A stretch of 64,000 nt of DNA from Haliclona indistincta (taxonomy: Eukaryota > Porifera > Demospongiae > Haplosclerida > Chalinidae): positions 12,883,890 through 12,947,889 of the forward strand of contig OZ024789.1 in NCBI GenBank assembly GCA_964017065.1, written 5' to 3'. The notes under the pieces are model-generated. The model did no database searches. It was not told the origin of the DNA and saw only the letters and a program-made list of their open reading frames with translations. Shown piece by piece: positions 12,001 to 24,451 of this stretch. The position numbers were made by a program, and so were the translations under genes. Each line of letters opens with the position of its first letter. Position 1 is the first letter of the stretch.

Positions 12001-12895
12001 GTACTAACACTAGATCATGAAGTAGAGTACTAACACTAGATCATGAAGTAGAGTACTAACACACTAGATCATGAAGTAGAGTACTAACACACTAGATCAT
12101 GAAGTAGAGTACTAACACACTAGATCATGAAGTAGAGTACTAACACTACATCATGAAGTAGAGTACTAACACACTAGATCATGAAGTAGAGTACTAACAC
12201 TAGATCATGAAGTAGAGTACTAACACACTAGATCATGAAGTAGAGTAATAACACTAGATCATGAAGTAGAGTACTAACACACTAGATCATGAAGTAGAGT
12301 ACTAACACACTAGATCATGAAGTAGAGTACTAACACACTAGATCATGAAGTAGAGTACTAACACTAGATCATGAAGTAGAGTACTAACACTAGATCATGA
12401 AGTAGAGTACTAACACTAGATCATGAAGTAGAGTACTAACACACTAGATCATGAAGTAGAGTACTAACACACTAGATCATGAAGTAGAGTACTAACACTA
12501 GATCATGAAGTGGAGTACTAACACACTAGATCATGAAGTAGAGTACTAACACACTAGATCATGAAGTAGAGTACTAACACACTAGATCATGAAGTAGAGT
12601 ACTAACACACTAGATCATGAAGTAGAGTACTAACACTAGATCATGAAGTAGAGTACTAACACTAGATCATGAAGTAGAGTACTAACACACTAGATCATGA
12701 AGTAGAGTACTAACACTAGATCATGAAGTAGAGTACTAACACTAGATCATGAAGTAGAGTACTAACACTAGATCATGAAGTAGAGTACTAACACTAGATC
12801 ATGAAGTAGAGTACTAACACACTAGATCATGAAGTAGAGTACTAACACTAGATCATGAAGTAGAGTACTAACACTAGATCATGAAGTAGAGTACT
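9078..12895. repeat. 3.8-kb minisatellite, mixed 26/28-bp units
   Basis: About 140 tandem copies of tagatcatgaagtagagtac followed by taacac (26 bp) or taacacac (28 bp). Most units are identical, with scattered single-base variants (aagtggag, catcatgaag, gtaataac). Long and short units alternate irregularly. Stop codons occur in all frames, so it is not coding. It starts about 10 bp after the ZU5-Death pseudogene fragment. Confidence 0.97.
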
Positions 12896-13506
12896 TTTTA
12901 GATACCATCATACTCATTGTAGGAATTTATTTGAGTGTGACACTGTTGTCACTTCCGTGCGCAATAAATTACACATTCATAAAAATTATTTTGCATGATT
13001 CAGAAATTAATTAACAGTAACTTCAGGAAATTAATTAATAGATTAGAGAAGCTTTTATGAAGCTGACTGGTTGACCAGAGAGAGAGACAATAATTTGCAG
13101 TATGTAGCAATTATGTTGGTATCATTTTTTACAGTCACAGTACAGCACAGTACTGCATGTGACTGTAGTAGTAGAGAAGAGTATATTAACAGCACTACAT
13201 ACTGGCATGCAAGTTTATAACAGAGGATAATATAATTGAAGTGCTCTTTGATAACAACATTTTGATAACTCAGTCGTATGATGGGCAAAATAGTAAAGCA
13301 GATTAGCTGAATATATGTGCACTTTGTGATAGAAGCATGGAATTTGGTATGTATTTTCTAATCACCCTTGAGAACATATTTGGACGTAGAGCCATCTCAA
13401 ATCTGACCTTTGACGACTTCTACGCATAAATTAATATCCGATAAAAGGTGCCCCGCCCTTTATGTCAGACAAGCTTGTTGAGTTTGGTATCAAATGAAAG
13501 GCCTCA
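12896..13506. other. intergenic stretch
   Basis: No supported gene. One minus-strand frame of 77 codons (13055-13288) has no domain or splice signs. Probably the 3' flank of the NLR on its right. Confidence 0.55.
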
Positions 13507-16500
13507 CTATAAGGAATAATTTGGTATATGACACATGTTCATGCTCCATTCTGTTCTTAAGATATTACTGTATTTGTATGTGTCACTAACGATCATTATT
13601 AGTGACACATTCGTTATTATCATTATTATCATTATTAGTGACATGTTAGTGGAGTCAGCTACACTATCATCACTATCTATTCTCTCTACGACATTCAGCA
13701 CTTCTAGTGTGCGATGACACTCTACAATGTCAGCAAGAAGAAGGAGATCACTGTCATACAAATGCCCTGATATTTCCAGATGAGTCAGTGAAGTGATCTT
13801 CACAATAAAGTCGGCTTCATATAGTGAACGAAGAACTTCATGAGAGATTGTGAGCTTCTTAAGGTTTGTGTTCCAATGTGGAAGGAACTTGGTGTTTATC
13901 TCTTTAGAAACCAACATTGTCAGTTTAAGACTTTCCAGAGAAGACGGCCCAAATAAAAACGGAACAAAATGTGAACCAAAAATGTCAAGCTTTCTCAAGG
14001 TACTACCAGGTGCTATCAACTGCCGTAAGATGCCCAGATTGTTATCGTCACCAAGATCGCACCCGAATATTGAAAGCTTAGACAGTTGACAAAACTCTCT
14101 CAGTGTTGGAACTAAATGCATTGACAAGGTCATTACGTTTAAACAATAAATTCTTCCCTTAGGAACAGGTGCTGACCTAAGACCCTTCATCAGGAGATCA
14201 ATGTTTTCATCTCTTGCATTAATTGTGATCAAGAACAAGTTTCCATCGTCTGCCAAAGTGACTGATGCAGTATCCGGTAGCATACCAGTCAAAACCAACT
14301 TCTGGTACAATATGTACTTTGGCACGTGCATATTCACTACACCCCACGATAGTCTTCACAAGATTCATAATCCCAGGACACTCATATGCACAGTGAACCA
14401 ACTGTATAGACCTTTTCCTAGAAAAGTTATAATTGTAAGATAGATTTTCTAGCAACGTACGGCAGAAAGGATGAGTGCAATAATCAGTATATCTGGATAA
14501 CATACCAGCCAGAAATCTAATGACAAGTGAATCTTGTTCTTCTATATAAAAGCACTTGGGATTTGCAATGGCAATATGAAGAGCAGCAAAGTATTCTTGT
14601 AGAGAGAGATGGAGGAAGGAGTAGGAGCACCCAGGACCTATACACACGTTCAGACTTGTGGTTTTCTTCATTGTCCCAAGATGCTCAAAGTGTTCACCAA
14701 GGTCAGTGAAGACAATCTTTTTGTTACTCAGACTGTCATATGCCACCTTAAAAAGCTGAAGAAGCTGCTGAATTACTACAGGTGGTAGCTTGCCAATGTC
14801 CCCTACATGCTGAAGAGAAGGAGGCATGCAATACTCACTAGGAACCTGACATGTGGACACGAGGTGCCTGCGAATGAGACCACGAGTGAAAGCATCGAAG
14901 AGCTGTGTCATGGTTGTAGGGAAGAGAGTATCTGTGTTGTATCTGTCCTGGTATATCAGGGCTACAATGACGGCATTGAGAGGGATGTACATCATGCCAT
15001 ATATGGGTGGATTACTGGTAATGTAAGACAAGAACCCTGCCAGCTTATCCCCACTAAACACGCTCTCAGCAAACCGCTTGATATCCTCTCTAGTGAAGCC
15101 TATCACCTCGAGGTGCCTGTCTATATTATGCTGGCAGAGATTCCAGAGCTCAGCGCTTACTGAAGGACGACTGGTGACAATAATATTAGCCTCTGGCAGG
15201 AGCCTACCCTTGATTAAATCAATGTAGACCGAGCCCTTCTGTCGCTGCTCACGAGGAAGCTCATCAAACCCATCACAAACAATAAGCACGCCATGTCCTT
15301 CTCTTATAGCATCCAAGAGCTCTTTATTGTCAGTGGTAGCATCACACGGCAGCAGGTCCTCAAGACATCGTGCCTCTTGAGCTTTCTTCTCTCTCAAGCA
15401 AACTAGCACAACCAACTCGTACTGCTTCACACTCTCTAACTCCTCCCACTTGTGACACACCTCCCATGCTAGTGTGCTCTTGCCAATGCCTGGTGCACCC
15501 TCCACCAGGACACATCGTGGTACAATACCATCCTCACTAGGCTTTAGTATGTCCTCTAGTTGCATAGGAGATTTTTTGCAAAGAATCTCCTCAGTTAATC
15601 CGTGGAGACTTTTTTTAGTAAACTCATCTGCTTGACTGCTGGTGATACCCTCTTTGCTGATGATAGCTAGCTGAATGTAGTGCTTGCTGGCAGTAGTGAG
15701 TAGCTTATCATCATCAGGGAGTGGCTGTCGGTAACATTTCTTCAGAAAGTGCTTGTATTGCTCTTTGATAGCAGCTAGAAGGGCAAAATAGGCTGATTTG
15801 ATTATTTTACTTATCAGCATTTCAGTTAATTTATTAATTGAGGTTCCCACTAGCTGTACGTATTACCTGAAGAAGCAGACTTGGTGGTGGCGGTTGGTAG
15901 CACATTGTCTTCTTTGTGTTGTGCTGTACAGAACAGATCAATGATAACCAAACACACTCTGATTATAACTCACCTGACATATTTGGCAGCAGCAGTTGAG
16001 CAGTAGATGCAAGCTGACTTAAGGCACTCTCTAGAACCCTTTTAGAGCGCTTTTCCTCTGGTCCTTTCAGCCACATGTCCAGCATATTTATTTTGCACAT
16101 CTCAACTTGTCCCCTTTCATTTGCTTCAACCTTCTTCAAGTCAGAGTAGCTCAAACCAAGATGGATTCCAAGAGGGAACCATTGATATACTGTACTCAGT
16201 GCTGTCACTAACACTGATAGATGAGAGTCATCTATAATGATTAAAGCATATTTTACTGAAGACAAGTTGAAATGCATACCCAATGTGCTATCAGGAATTT
16301 TGGACAGGTCAATATTAGGTGACGCTCTTTCAAGAGGAACACTAAGAAGGTTATGGGCAGTCTGCTGTGCTGTATTACACATAAGTAATGCCACATGTCA
16401 TTCAATCTCAGCTCACTAAATAAGTTTGATAGCGGAGAGGGCATCAATGACATGATGCCGTCATGATCACGAGTGTTTAGCTTTAACTTGTGTTGAGCTG

Positions 16501-16941
16501 CATGTCAACAGAACGCAATGGATTAATCAGTATAGTCATTGCGCTCACCACATGCGACCTTCAGCTTGCCACAGAGGTGCTGCATTGACTGATTCTTTTC
16601 CAACACATCCGCAAACTTGTAAAAATTCTGTTTGTCTTGCTGGATTACTTTCTCTACTGCATCTAGAAGTTGCAAAACCTTGTCTTGTTCTGACACTGTT
16701 CTATTTAAGATTCTCTTTCTTGTGACATGAGACATCATGCAGACCAGCAGAGAACAGGCTAACAGTCAGACCAGTTGGGTTGTGAATGGAATTGAATAAC
16801 TCGACAAAGTGATCTTGAAACGCGCGGTACTCTTCACTCTCGCCGACCTACAGCAGAGCATAAACCATCATGTCAAAGCAGGCTGGTACAACAGCTAACA
16901 ACCTGGTTAGCAGCACCTCGATCAGCAGCACACGTCGCCAT
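13507..16941 (-). CDS. NLR: CARD-like / Death / NACHT / LRR, frame-broken
   Basis: Intracellular NOD-like receptor. The proposed first exon starts at ATG 16941 (MATCAADRGAANQ). A second exon to about 16540 gives a CARD-like death fold: helices FVELFNSIHNPTGLTVSLFS in one frame, then DKVLQLLDAVEKVIQQDKQN in another. The exons at about 16394-16307 and 16258-15972 are separated by a clean 48-nt intron and encode a Death domain (WFPLGIHLGLSYSDLKKVE). After an intron near 15865-15780 comes the NACHT module: Walker A GAPGIGKST (about 15472-15498), Walker B LIVCDGFDELP, sensor TSRP. At about 14240 the frame changes from WKLVL to ITINARDENIDLLMKGL, leading into a short LRR-like region to 13507. Two frame changes with no fitting intron suggest a pseudogene, a polymorphic allele or base-call errors. 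Domain calls are strong; integrity is uncertain. Confidence 0.75.
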
Positions 16942-17334
16942 CGATGTTTGACTGAGGCGTGACTCTGACATGTGCCCAACCCCAAACTGTATTCCGCCTG
17001 GTGTGGGGCCCAGGCTAGGCTAGCAGTGCATGCACGAGTGTCACTTGAAATGTGTTGTCATAATTATGCTAAATATAAATCGCATCACATCTAACTAAGC
17101 AAAGTATAGGAGCAGTATAGCATCGCATGATCACAACGAGAGGCACTCAGAGAGAGAATTGACATTACCACTCTTAATGATACTCTTCATAATTATTACT
17201 ATCTTGCACATTACCACTCACTTTTCCTTTCCTTTATGATACTCTTAATATTAGCCCAATGCTATTGAGTATCTTTTTGCCGTTAAAAAAAAAAAAAAAA
17301 AAATTTGCAATAAAGATTACCACATATTGACTGA
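16942..17334. other. intergenic stretch
   Basis: Between two minus-strand genes; it contains the NLR promoter side and the LDAH 3' flank, including an A-run at about 17285-17303. No gene seen. Confidence 0.6.
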
Positions 17335-18243
17335 TCATGAAGTTATTTTATCACAACAGAACTCAGCCATCTCATTGGCTGTCTCTAACACAAAGTCATG
17401 CTTGTAACCATGGCGACACAGAGTGATGTCACCCTCTGGGAACAGTGTCTGTAGGTTGGGGCATAGTTCCGGAACATTCCATCGATCCCCGACACCATAA
17501 TAGAACACTAGCATGTGTAGATGTGTTCTAATAGTGTTCACTGGTAGAGTAGACACCTCTCTCATCTCTTGGTGAGCCATATTATACCAGCTAGCCGAGG
17601 TCAGGTTGAGTATAGCTTGTATGAAGTGAGGCCGCTGGTCAACAGGTGATCTCCATAGCCAGTGATAGAGGATGAAGGTCTTGAGTGAGAGAGGCAGCAA
17701 GGAGAGGAGCCAGCACATAGCTATGAAGATAGGGCGCAGTGTGGTAAACAGAGGGGCCTGCCTGATGCCGTTAGGTGTCTCTGCCATTCTCTCTATGGTC
17801 GGGAAGAGCAGTACGACTCTCTTCACTCTCTCCTCAGCTAGCTCGTCTATCATCTGCAGCAACATGTAGCAACCAATGGAGTGACCTATCAGATACAGCG
17901 AGTCACTGTCCCGCGCGTATCGCTCGAGAAATGCGAGTTTGTGCTCGACTTGCTCCTCGAGGCTGTACCAATCTCTTGTATTACCGTCAGTCGTCTCCTT
18001 GGTGACCCCGGGTGAGTGACCTGCCTGCCCCATCACGCACACCTGGTAGCTGCCTCCGTGGAGCTCGAATAAACGATCAACAAATGGAATATAGAAGTGC
18101 GCCATGCCCGGGCTCCCTGTGACGACCAGAACGAACGGAGAGGTTGCTGATCTCGCGCGGCGATAGTAGACATGTGTGGGGATGCCGTGCACGTCCACGA
18201 CCTGCATTCCATCTCTCAGGGAAGCAGCAGGGCCAGCAGCCAT
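17335..18243 (-). CDS. LDAH: lipid droplet-associated hydrolase
   Basis: Single-exon gene of 302 residues with an alpha/beta-hydrolase fold, close to the usual family length. An oxyanion-hole type loop TGSPGMAHFY lies at residues 42-51. The nucleophile elbow GHSIG is at 120-124 (Ser122), and the likely catalytic His is in GYKHDFV near residue 282. A hydrophobic stretch at about 170-195 (LFTTLRPIFIAMCWLLSLLP) fits the family's lipid-droplet hairpin. In vertebrates LDAH sits on lipid droplets and affects turnover of stored neutral lipid. The start is the first Met of a frame whose preceding bases look non-coding. It lies head-to-head with the NLR at 18334, with 90 bp between the starts. Confidence 0.88.
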   Translation of the reverse strand: MAAGPAASLRDGMQVVDVHGIPTHVYYRRARSATSPFVLVVTGSPGMAHFYIPFVDRLFELHGGSYQVCVMGQAGHSPGVTKETTDGNTRDWYSLEEQVEHKLAFLERYARDSDSLYLIGHSIGCYMLLQMIDELAEERVKRVVLLFPTIERMAETPNGIRQAPLFTTLRPIFIAMCWLLSLLPLSLKTFILYHWLWRSPVDQRPHFIQAILNLTSASWYNMAHQEMREVSTLPVNTIRTHLHMLVFYYGVGDRWNVPELCPNLQTLFPEGDITLCRHGYKHDFVLETANEMAEFCCDKITS

Positions 18244-18333
18244 ATTTGCAGAGTTGATGAGCTACGCCCACTTGTGAAACCACACCCACACTTTTTAGCT
18301 AGCTGAGTCAGCTAACGAGAAAGCCGCGCGAAT

Positions 18334-21300
18334 ATGACGTCTTACGGCGCTGGTGCTGATGGTACTACACCGCTCCAACTACAGCAGGAGGTAGTAAACA
18401 ATGTTGATCTACCGGTACTGATCCCAGCCATGAACACAGAGCGGCTTCTCACTCCTCAGCAGAACAGTCACCTGGAGAACAGGCTCTACCCACCTCAGGA
18501 GCGTTGCCGAGAACTTACAGCCTACATCTGTGGTAAAGGGGATGATGGTCTGATGCGCTTCTATCGCTGCCTACGAACAACAGCAGCGACACACGTAGGA
18601 CACGGGCGACTAGCTGACAGTATGCTACAGCACTGGCCATGGCTGAGCCAGTATATGAGCCACCACCTCAACCACCTCCTCCTGTACTACAACCCGCCTC
18701 TACCTCTCAGCATCCAATGCAGTCCTCCTCCACTACCTCACAGCATCCAATGCAGTCCTGCTCCACTACCTCACAGCATTCAACGCAGTCCTCCACTTCC
18801 TCTCAGCATCTACCACAGTCCTCAGCTACTCCTATCCTTCCTGCTCAGATCCACAGAGAGTACGATCAGCTGATTGATATAATCTGCAGATGTTTGACTG
18901 AACGTGGTGTCACAGTAGCCACTCTTTCTTCTGCTGTACAGTACAGCTTACACCCTCTCCTCAACTCGCTCACAACAAATTTCCCTCAGTTTTCAAATAT
19001 TCCTTCTATCTTTCAATATCTTAAAGAGCAGCAACTCTGCCATGCCCTTGACGTAGATCTGTTAGTTTATATTCTGTACAACTCATTACAGCAGAGGGAT
19101 CTGTATGATGAGGTGCTGGCATACTGGTCACGGATCGATAACATTGAGATCAACTGCTCCGAATGTCGCTTCATGCAAGCTACTATAACTTCCACTGAGT
19201 TTCTCTACATGATGACCCACCATCCCTCTCTCTCGATCGCCGTCAGAGATGTAAGAAGAATGAAAGAGTTCCTCGCTAATAATCTCAGTCTCCCCAGACA
19301 TCTCTTCTGGTTCTGTGGTTCTCGTATCGGCTCTGTTATCACAGTTTGGCAATTCTCTAGCAATCATTGCAAAGCTCTGCAACTCTTTCTCGATAATGTT
19401 TCAGTTCTACAATCTCTTAATCCTCGAGTATCATCAGTCTGTCTGCAGAACGATCAAGGTATCATCACTAGTGTGGATGTGTGTCCTTGTGAGGAGCCAG
19501 CATCTCCACTAGTAACCCCGCCGCAGAGAACAAGATCTCCTGATGCTATGGATAGTGAGATATCTTCCACTACATGCTCATCATCCAGTGATACCACATC
19601 CTCACATGGTGGTAAGTGGACCACATGTACTACTAGTAGTGTGCACAGTGTTAATTATTATGAAGTGGAGAAGCCGTACTTCATCATTAAGTATTATATT
19701 GTAATGCTATAGTTTGTTTATTCACTCACTGCAGAGAGGAAGAGGAGCTATTATGATGATGAGAGTATGAGGGGTAGTGTGAAGAAGCCAGCTAGGACTG
19801 TATACACAGGCATAGGAGGTCAGTTTTGATGATAACAGCTTGTAAAATAAAAGTTCAGATCTAATCTCTTTCATAGATGAAGTCTATGAAGTGCCGTCAT
19901 GTGACCCCTCACCACAATACCCTAGCAACCAAGGTATACCTGGTCAAAGACAACAATTCTCTGCTGGTTAGATTAAAATGATATAGGCATGTATAGGTCA
20001 TTATGTGGGTTTGACTGTATAGTTCACAGATTTGATCCAACTGGTGTTTCAAGTGGTCCATATGTGTCATTGAGTCAACCAATCTCATCTCCTCTCCTAT
20101 ACTCCTCTTCTACTCAGCAAGGTAGACTGCACTATATATCACCATTACTGATCTATTGTTTCAGCTACAGCAGTGTCATCCACTGATCCAAGTAGCAGGC
20201 TGAAGACCAAGCGGAGAGTCTCTGACTCACAGAGTGAGTCTTGCTCTTTTGGATTCCAGAGAACGCTGCATGTATCGATCATGAATGTTTGTAGGTGTTG
20301 AAGAAATATTTATGGAGTACCAGGCAGACATCATCAGATTGGTTGACCTGCCTACACTAGTACCTGTAATGAACAAACACAAGCTCCTCACTCCACAAGA
20401 GAGTTCAATGCTCACTGACTGCATGTCTGTGCCAATGGCACCACAGGAGCGTTGCCGGCAACTTACTCTGTTCATGTCAAAGAAGGGAGACAAAGGATAT
20501 CGGTTGTTTCTACAATCATTACAGGAAGAGCACACTCATCTTGGTCATGGTCAACTGCATCAGCTGTTGCCGTCCACTTCAGTTTCTACTATCACCAATC
20601 TGCCAAAAAGTGAGGACCGACCATAGTTTGCTTGCTATATTATATTGTACATACTAATTAAGTGTTGTGTTATGGTGCATGTTTTGATATAGGTGTGGCC
20701 TCACCACCACCAGTTGCTAAGAGACCTTGTCAGCAATTCACTAGTGAGGTAGCTGCTCTGAGAGAGACTCTTCAGACTTACTACCTGCATGGGCCGAATG
20801 TGTATAATGAGGTTGCTGGTCCTCACATGAATCCTGTCGATTTCATTCGTCTGGCTCTCATCAAAAAAGAAAGAATCAATGCTGAAAAAATAGAAAAAAA
20901 TGAGTTTCTTCGCCAAACATTGCGTGGAAATATTGACGATATCATGCTGTCTAAGACAAAACTAGAAATTGAGGATATTTTGAAGAATAAAGGAAGTAAG
21001 AAGTTGAAGGGAAGGAAAGTGCTTGTCGAAGGAGCTCCTGGGATTGGTAAAACGATGCTTGCTTTTCATCTTTGTCGACAATGGGCTGAAGACTCTGACA
21101 AGCTTCTGAGTGAGTACAATCTTGTCCTCCTTGTTCCTCTGCGCCGATTTTCATCTGAGGATGCCAAAAGTCTGAAGGTTAAGAGCTTGCTAGAGATGTA
21201 CTCATGTGGAGAGCAGTGTGCTGGTGAGATAGAGCGGTCTGGAGGAGAGAAATTGTTGATCATCTTGGAGGGATGGGACGAGCTACCTCCTGAACTGAGG

Positions 21301-24288
21301 AATGAGTTCACTCTCTTCCATGATATCATTAATGGAATTAAGCTTACTAAGGCATCAGTGTTGATCACCTCTCGCCCCACACTAGCGAGTGAGCTGTATA
21401 GTCTTGTCGATAGGCGAGTTGAGGTGCTTGGGTTTGAACAGCAACAAATCACAAGTTTTGTTTGTAAGTGCTTTCCTGCAGATGATGAAGATGGTACGAG
21501 CCAAGCCGCTAGCAAGATTTTTGATTTCTTTAAAGAGAATCCTCACATTAAAGCTTTGGCTCACATTCCTTTAACGCTCAAGATTATCTGCTGCGTATTT
21601 GGCAAAAATGACGGGGCCCTTCCTGAGACACTTACCGAGCTATACACAGAATGCTTGTGCCAGACACTGCTAAAGAACTTACTGAGGAGCTGTACTGCTG
21701 CTAGTGAGAAGAAGAGGTTAAATTCATTGAGCAAAGAGGAAATCTTATCTTTGCCATTATGCGAGCGTATTTTGTTACCACTTCATGAACTTGCTCTCAA
21801 TGGTCTGAAGGAAAGTAGGTTCGTCTTCAAAGCAGAGCATTTAGTTAGAGTAGGTCTCAACCCACATCAAGACAGGTTTGATGGTCTAGGGTTACTGGTA
21901 GCAATACCCAGTTATAAGGAGCCTGTTCGTGGCCAATCCACTGGGCCCTGTGAGATGCTGTACCAGTTCTATCATCTCAGTTGCCAAGAGTTCCTGGCAG
22001 CTCAGAGAATAGCGCAGTTGTCAGAAGAGGAACAAAGGCAGTTGCTGCTAGCACATCGCAAGGATCGCCAGTTTCAGAACACTTGGAAGTTTCTTGCTGG
22101 GATCACTAGGCTTCAGCACAAGGGATTGCGAGACTCCATTGCTTCCACAATCAATGAAAAGGACAGCAAGGATCTCCTCTTTATCCTGCACTGTCTCTTT
22201 GAGGCTCACTCTAAAGAAGCATGCTTAGCTGTGGCTGCTGACAAGCTCAACTATAAGCTTGATTTCTCTAACCAGACCCTCAACACGACTGACTGTCTCT
22301 GTGCTGCCTATACTGTGGTGTCTGCTGGTGGAGACTGGAAGCTAATATTCCGAGGCTGCCATATTGGTGCTGAAGGGCTGCAGACCCTCCAGGGACACCT
22401 GGAGCGAACATACGCAGAGCACATCAGAGATGCTGAGGACTATCAACTGAGAATCACAGTCCTTGAGTGAGTTCATAATTTTGATGTCGTATACTAATTG
22501 ACTTGTTCACTATTGCTCTCTTGTTATAGCTTGGCATTGAATGACCTCAAAGGAGACGCCATCAAGCAACTAGGAAAGTTTCTCAATGGACCTATTGTGA
22601 TTGAAGGACTTGAGTGAGTCATTATCTACCATACATACTTACATGTATGTATTTCTGTCTGGCAGCGTTGCTGCCAACTACTCCTTTGGTGATGAAGGTA
22701 CAGCTGAACTATCGTCACATCTCAAAGAGAATAAATATTTGACTGATCTCCAGTGAGTTTATAACCAAGTACCTTAGAGTTACAATTATTTACAGCTACT
22801 ATTTTTTTGCGGTTTGTAGGATTTTGTGCACTTTGCGGGTATTAAATTTACAGTTCTATAGCTTGCTGTATTAAATAAACTAAACGCCTGTTACTGGATT
22901 CAGACTCAATCGTAGAAAAACAAGTCGCGTACTGGATTCGAACCCATGCATCCAAATTAACACGCAGCTGTTAATTCAGTAATGAATTGATCTAAATTTT
23001 GATATTAATTTACTGGTATTACATTTTGCGTTTTGAGTCAATCCACAGAAATATCAAAAATAATACCCACAAAAATTAATTACACTAAGATATAAAGCTA
23101 CAACTATGTTTATCTCCAGTTTCTCTCGCTGTGGACTCACATCACTTGGAGCTACTAGTTTAGGAGAGATGCTTCAGTACAACAAACACTTGACTTCACT
23201 GAGGTATAGTTATAGTAAAAATAATATTTCACAGTTTTACTATTATGCATGCATGCAGTGTTGGGTTTGAAGATATTGGTGATAAAGGTGTTCAAAATCT
23301 AGCAGAAGCATTGGCAACCAATAAATCACTCACTGAATTGAAGTGAGTCCATTATTATTGACACTGACTTACACTTATCTTGTGTTATAGTCTTCATGAT
23401 GTTAAGATGACTTGTCGTGGTGTACGATCACTTGCATTTAGTCTGAGTGATAATAGTGACCAAGCACTGAAAAAATTGAGGTATATCCATGCGTCCATGC
23501 ATTGATGATACCAATTACTTTGTTACAGGATTGATCACAATGGTTTAGGACCAGATGACTGTGCTCATGTTGGTACCCTCATTAAAGCAGCTAAGAATTT
23601 AGTTCTTCTCGAGTAAGGATCGAATGGTAATATCTCAGTAGTGATGTTTTATTTACTTGCAGCTTGTCGAAGAATCCAATTGGTGATGAAGGGTTTATCA
23701 CTTTGTTGGATGTAATTGAGAATTCTGATACTGGTTTGAAGGGGCTTGGGTAAGGATTACTAGAGCTAGTTTAGTATTATCAAAGCTTCTTGAACTACTG
23801 CCGGACAGAGTGCTGGGCTGTGAGATCAAGACAAAGGGGATGGAGCACTTGTGCTCATTTCTGAAGAGTAGTGACAAATTAAGTGGAATCCAGTGAGTGA
23901 TTACTTTTTCTCACCATTATTATTATTTTTTTCTCGCCGCCATATTATGCACTGTAGACTGGGTTGTAATCCAATCAGAGATGAGGGAGCTGAGTTTCTG
24001 ATTGATGGGATCAAGAATAACAAGAGTTTGACTAAAGTATGGTTAGTTTGAGTGATCTAGTGTGATAATTCATCTCTCTATAATACAAGGTTGCAGGGAG
24101 TCACTGTGTCACCATACATGAAGGAGCAATTGCAACGTCTAGATAAGTCCCGTGATGACTTGATGGTTACCTTTGAGAATCATGCTAAAATATGGAGAGA
24201 TTTAGAGAGAGAGAAAGAGAAGAAGAAAGATGGTCCACAACCAACAGGCCAACCAGGACTAGATCAATGCTTACCAAAGGATAAATAA
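18334..24288 (+). CDS. NLR: CARD-X-CARD-NACHT-LRR
   Basis: Large NOD-like receptor. The first exon starts at ATG 18334 with a CARD (VDLPVLIPAMNTERLLTPQQ ... GHGRL). Near 18615 the frame shifts and continues to 19611 through a Pro/Ser/Gln linker and about 230 residues of an unnamed helical domain (CHALDVDLLVYIL; later SVITVWQFSS). Small exons at 19735-19818 (basic, KRSYY), 19877-19931, about 20024-20121 and 20166-20231 are phase-compatible. A second CARD follows at about 20294-20611 (LPTLVPVMNKHKLLTPQESS ... GHGQL). The exon at 20694-22468 holds NACHT with Walker A GAPGIGKT (21031-21054), Walker B LLIILEGWDELP and TSRP. Nine LRRs follow, one per exon (about 22530 to 24041), then a last exon with a Lys/Glu-rich coiled coil to the stop. 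NLRs are cytosolic sensors that oligomerise through NACHT and recruit partners by CARD. All intron phases after 19611 agree, so I treat it as one gene. Confidence 0.85.
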
Positions 24289-24369
24289 ATCAATAATTAT
24301 TGTATTAGATTTTTACTCTATACAGGCTGGGGTCATTCCTGCAATCATTGCCTATCAACCAGATTTGAA

Positions 24370-24441
24370 TTTCCCGCGTGCCGAAATAATGCATAACATT
24401 ACGTCAGTTTGTGGGTGTGATACCGCGGTAAGCGCGGGAAA
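24370..24441. promoter_or_regulatory. paired E2F-like sites before SPDL1
   Basis: tttcccgcg (24370-24378) and gcgcgggaaa (24432-24441) are opposite-orientation matches to the E2F consensus TTTSSCGC. The second lies about 10 bp before the SPDL1 start codon. This fits cell-cycle control of a mitotic gene; binding is inferred. Confidence 0.45.
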
Positions 24442-24451
24442 AAGGAGCAGA

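Noticed and set aside
9078..12895. CRISPR-like regular array
   Set aside because: Units are directly adjacent with no unique spacers and the DNA is eukaryotic; it is a minisatellite.
18334..20290. Splitting the large NLR into two genes at the second CARD
   Set aside because: All exon phases from 19611 to 20694 join without stops, and no start, promoter or polyadenylation signal was seen between them; one gene is simpler, although the frame shift at 18615 leaves doubt about the first CARD.
22860..22960. tRNA gene or tRNA-derived SINE (ggattcgaaccc resembles a reverse-strand B box) in an NLR intron
   Set aside because: No convincing A box, the T-stem pairs poorly, and no cloverleaf could be drawn by eye. 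tRNAscan-SE or a SINE library search would settle it.
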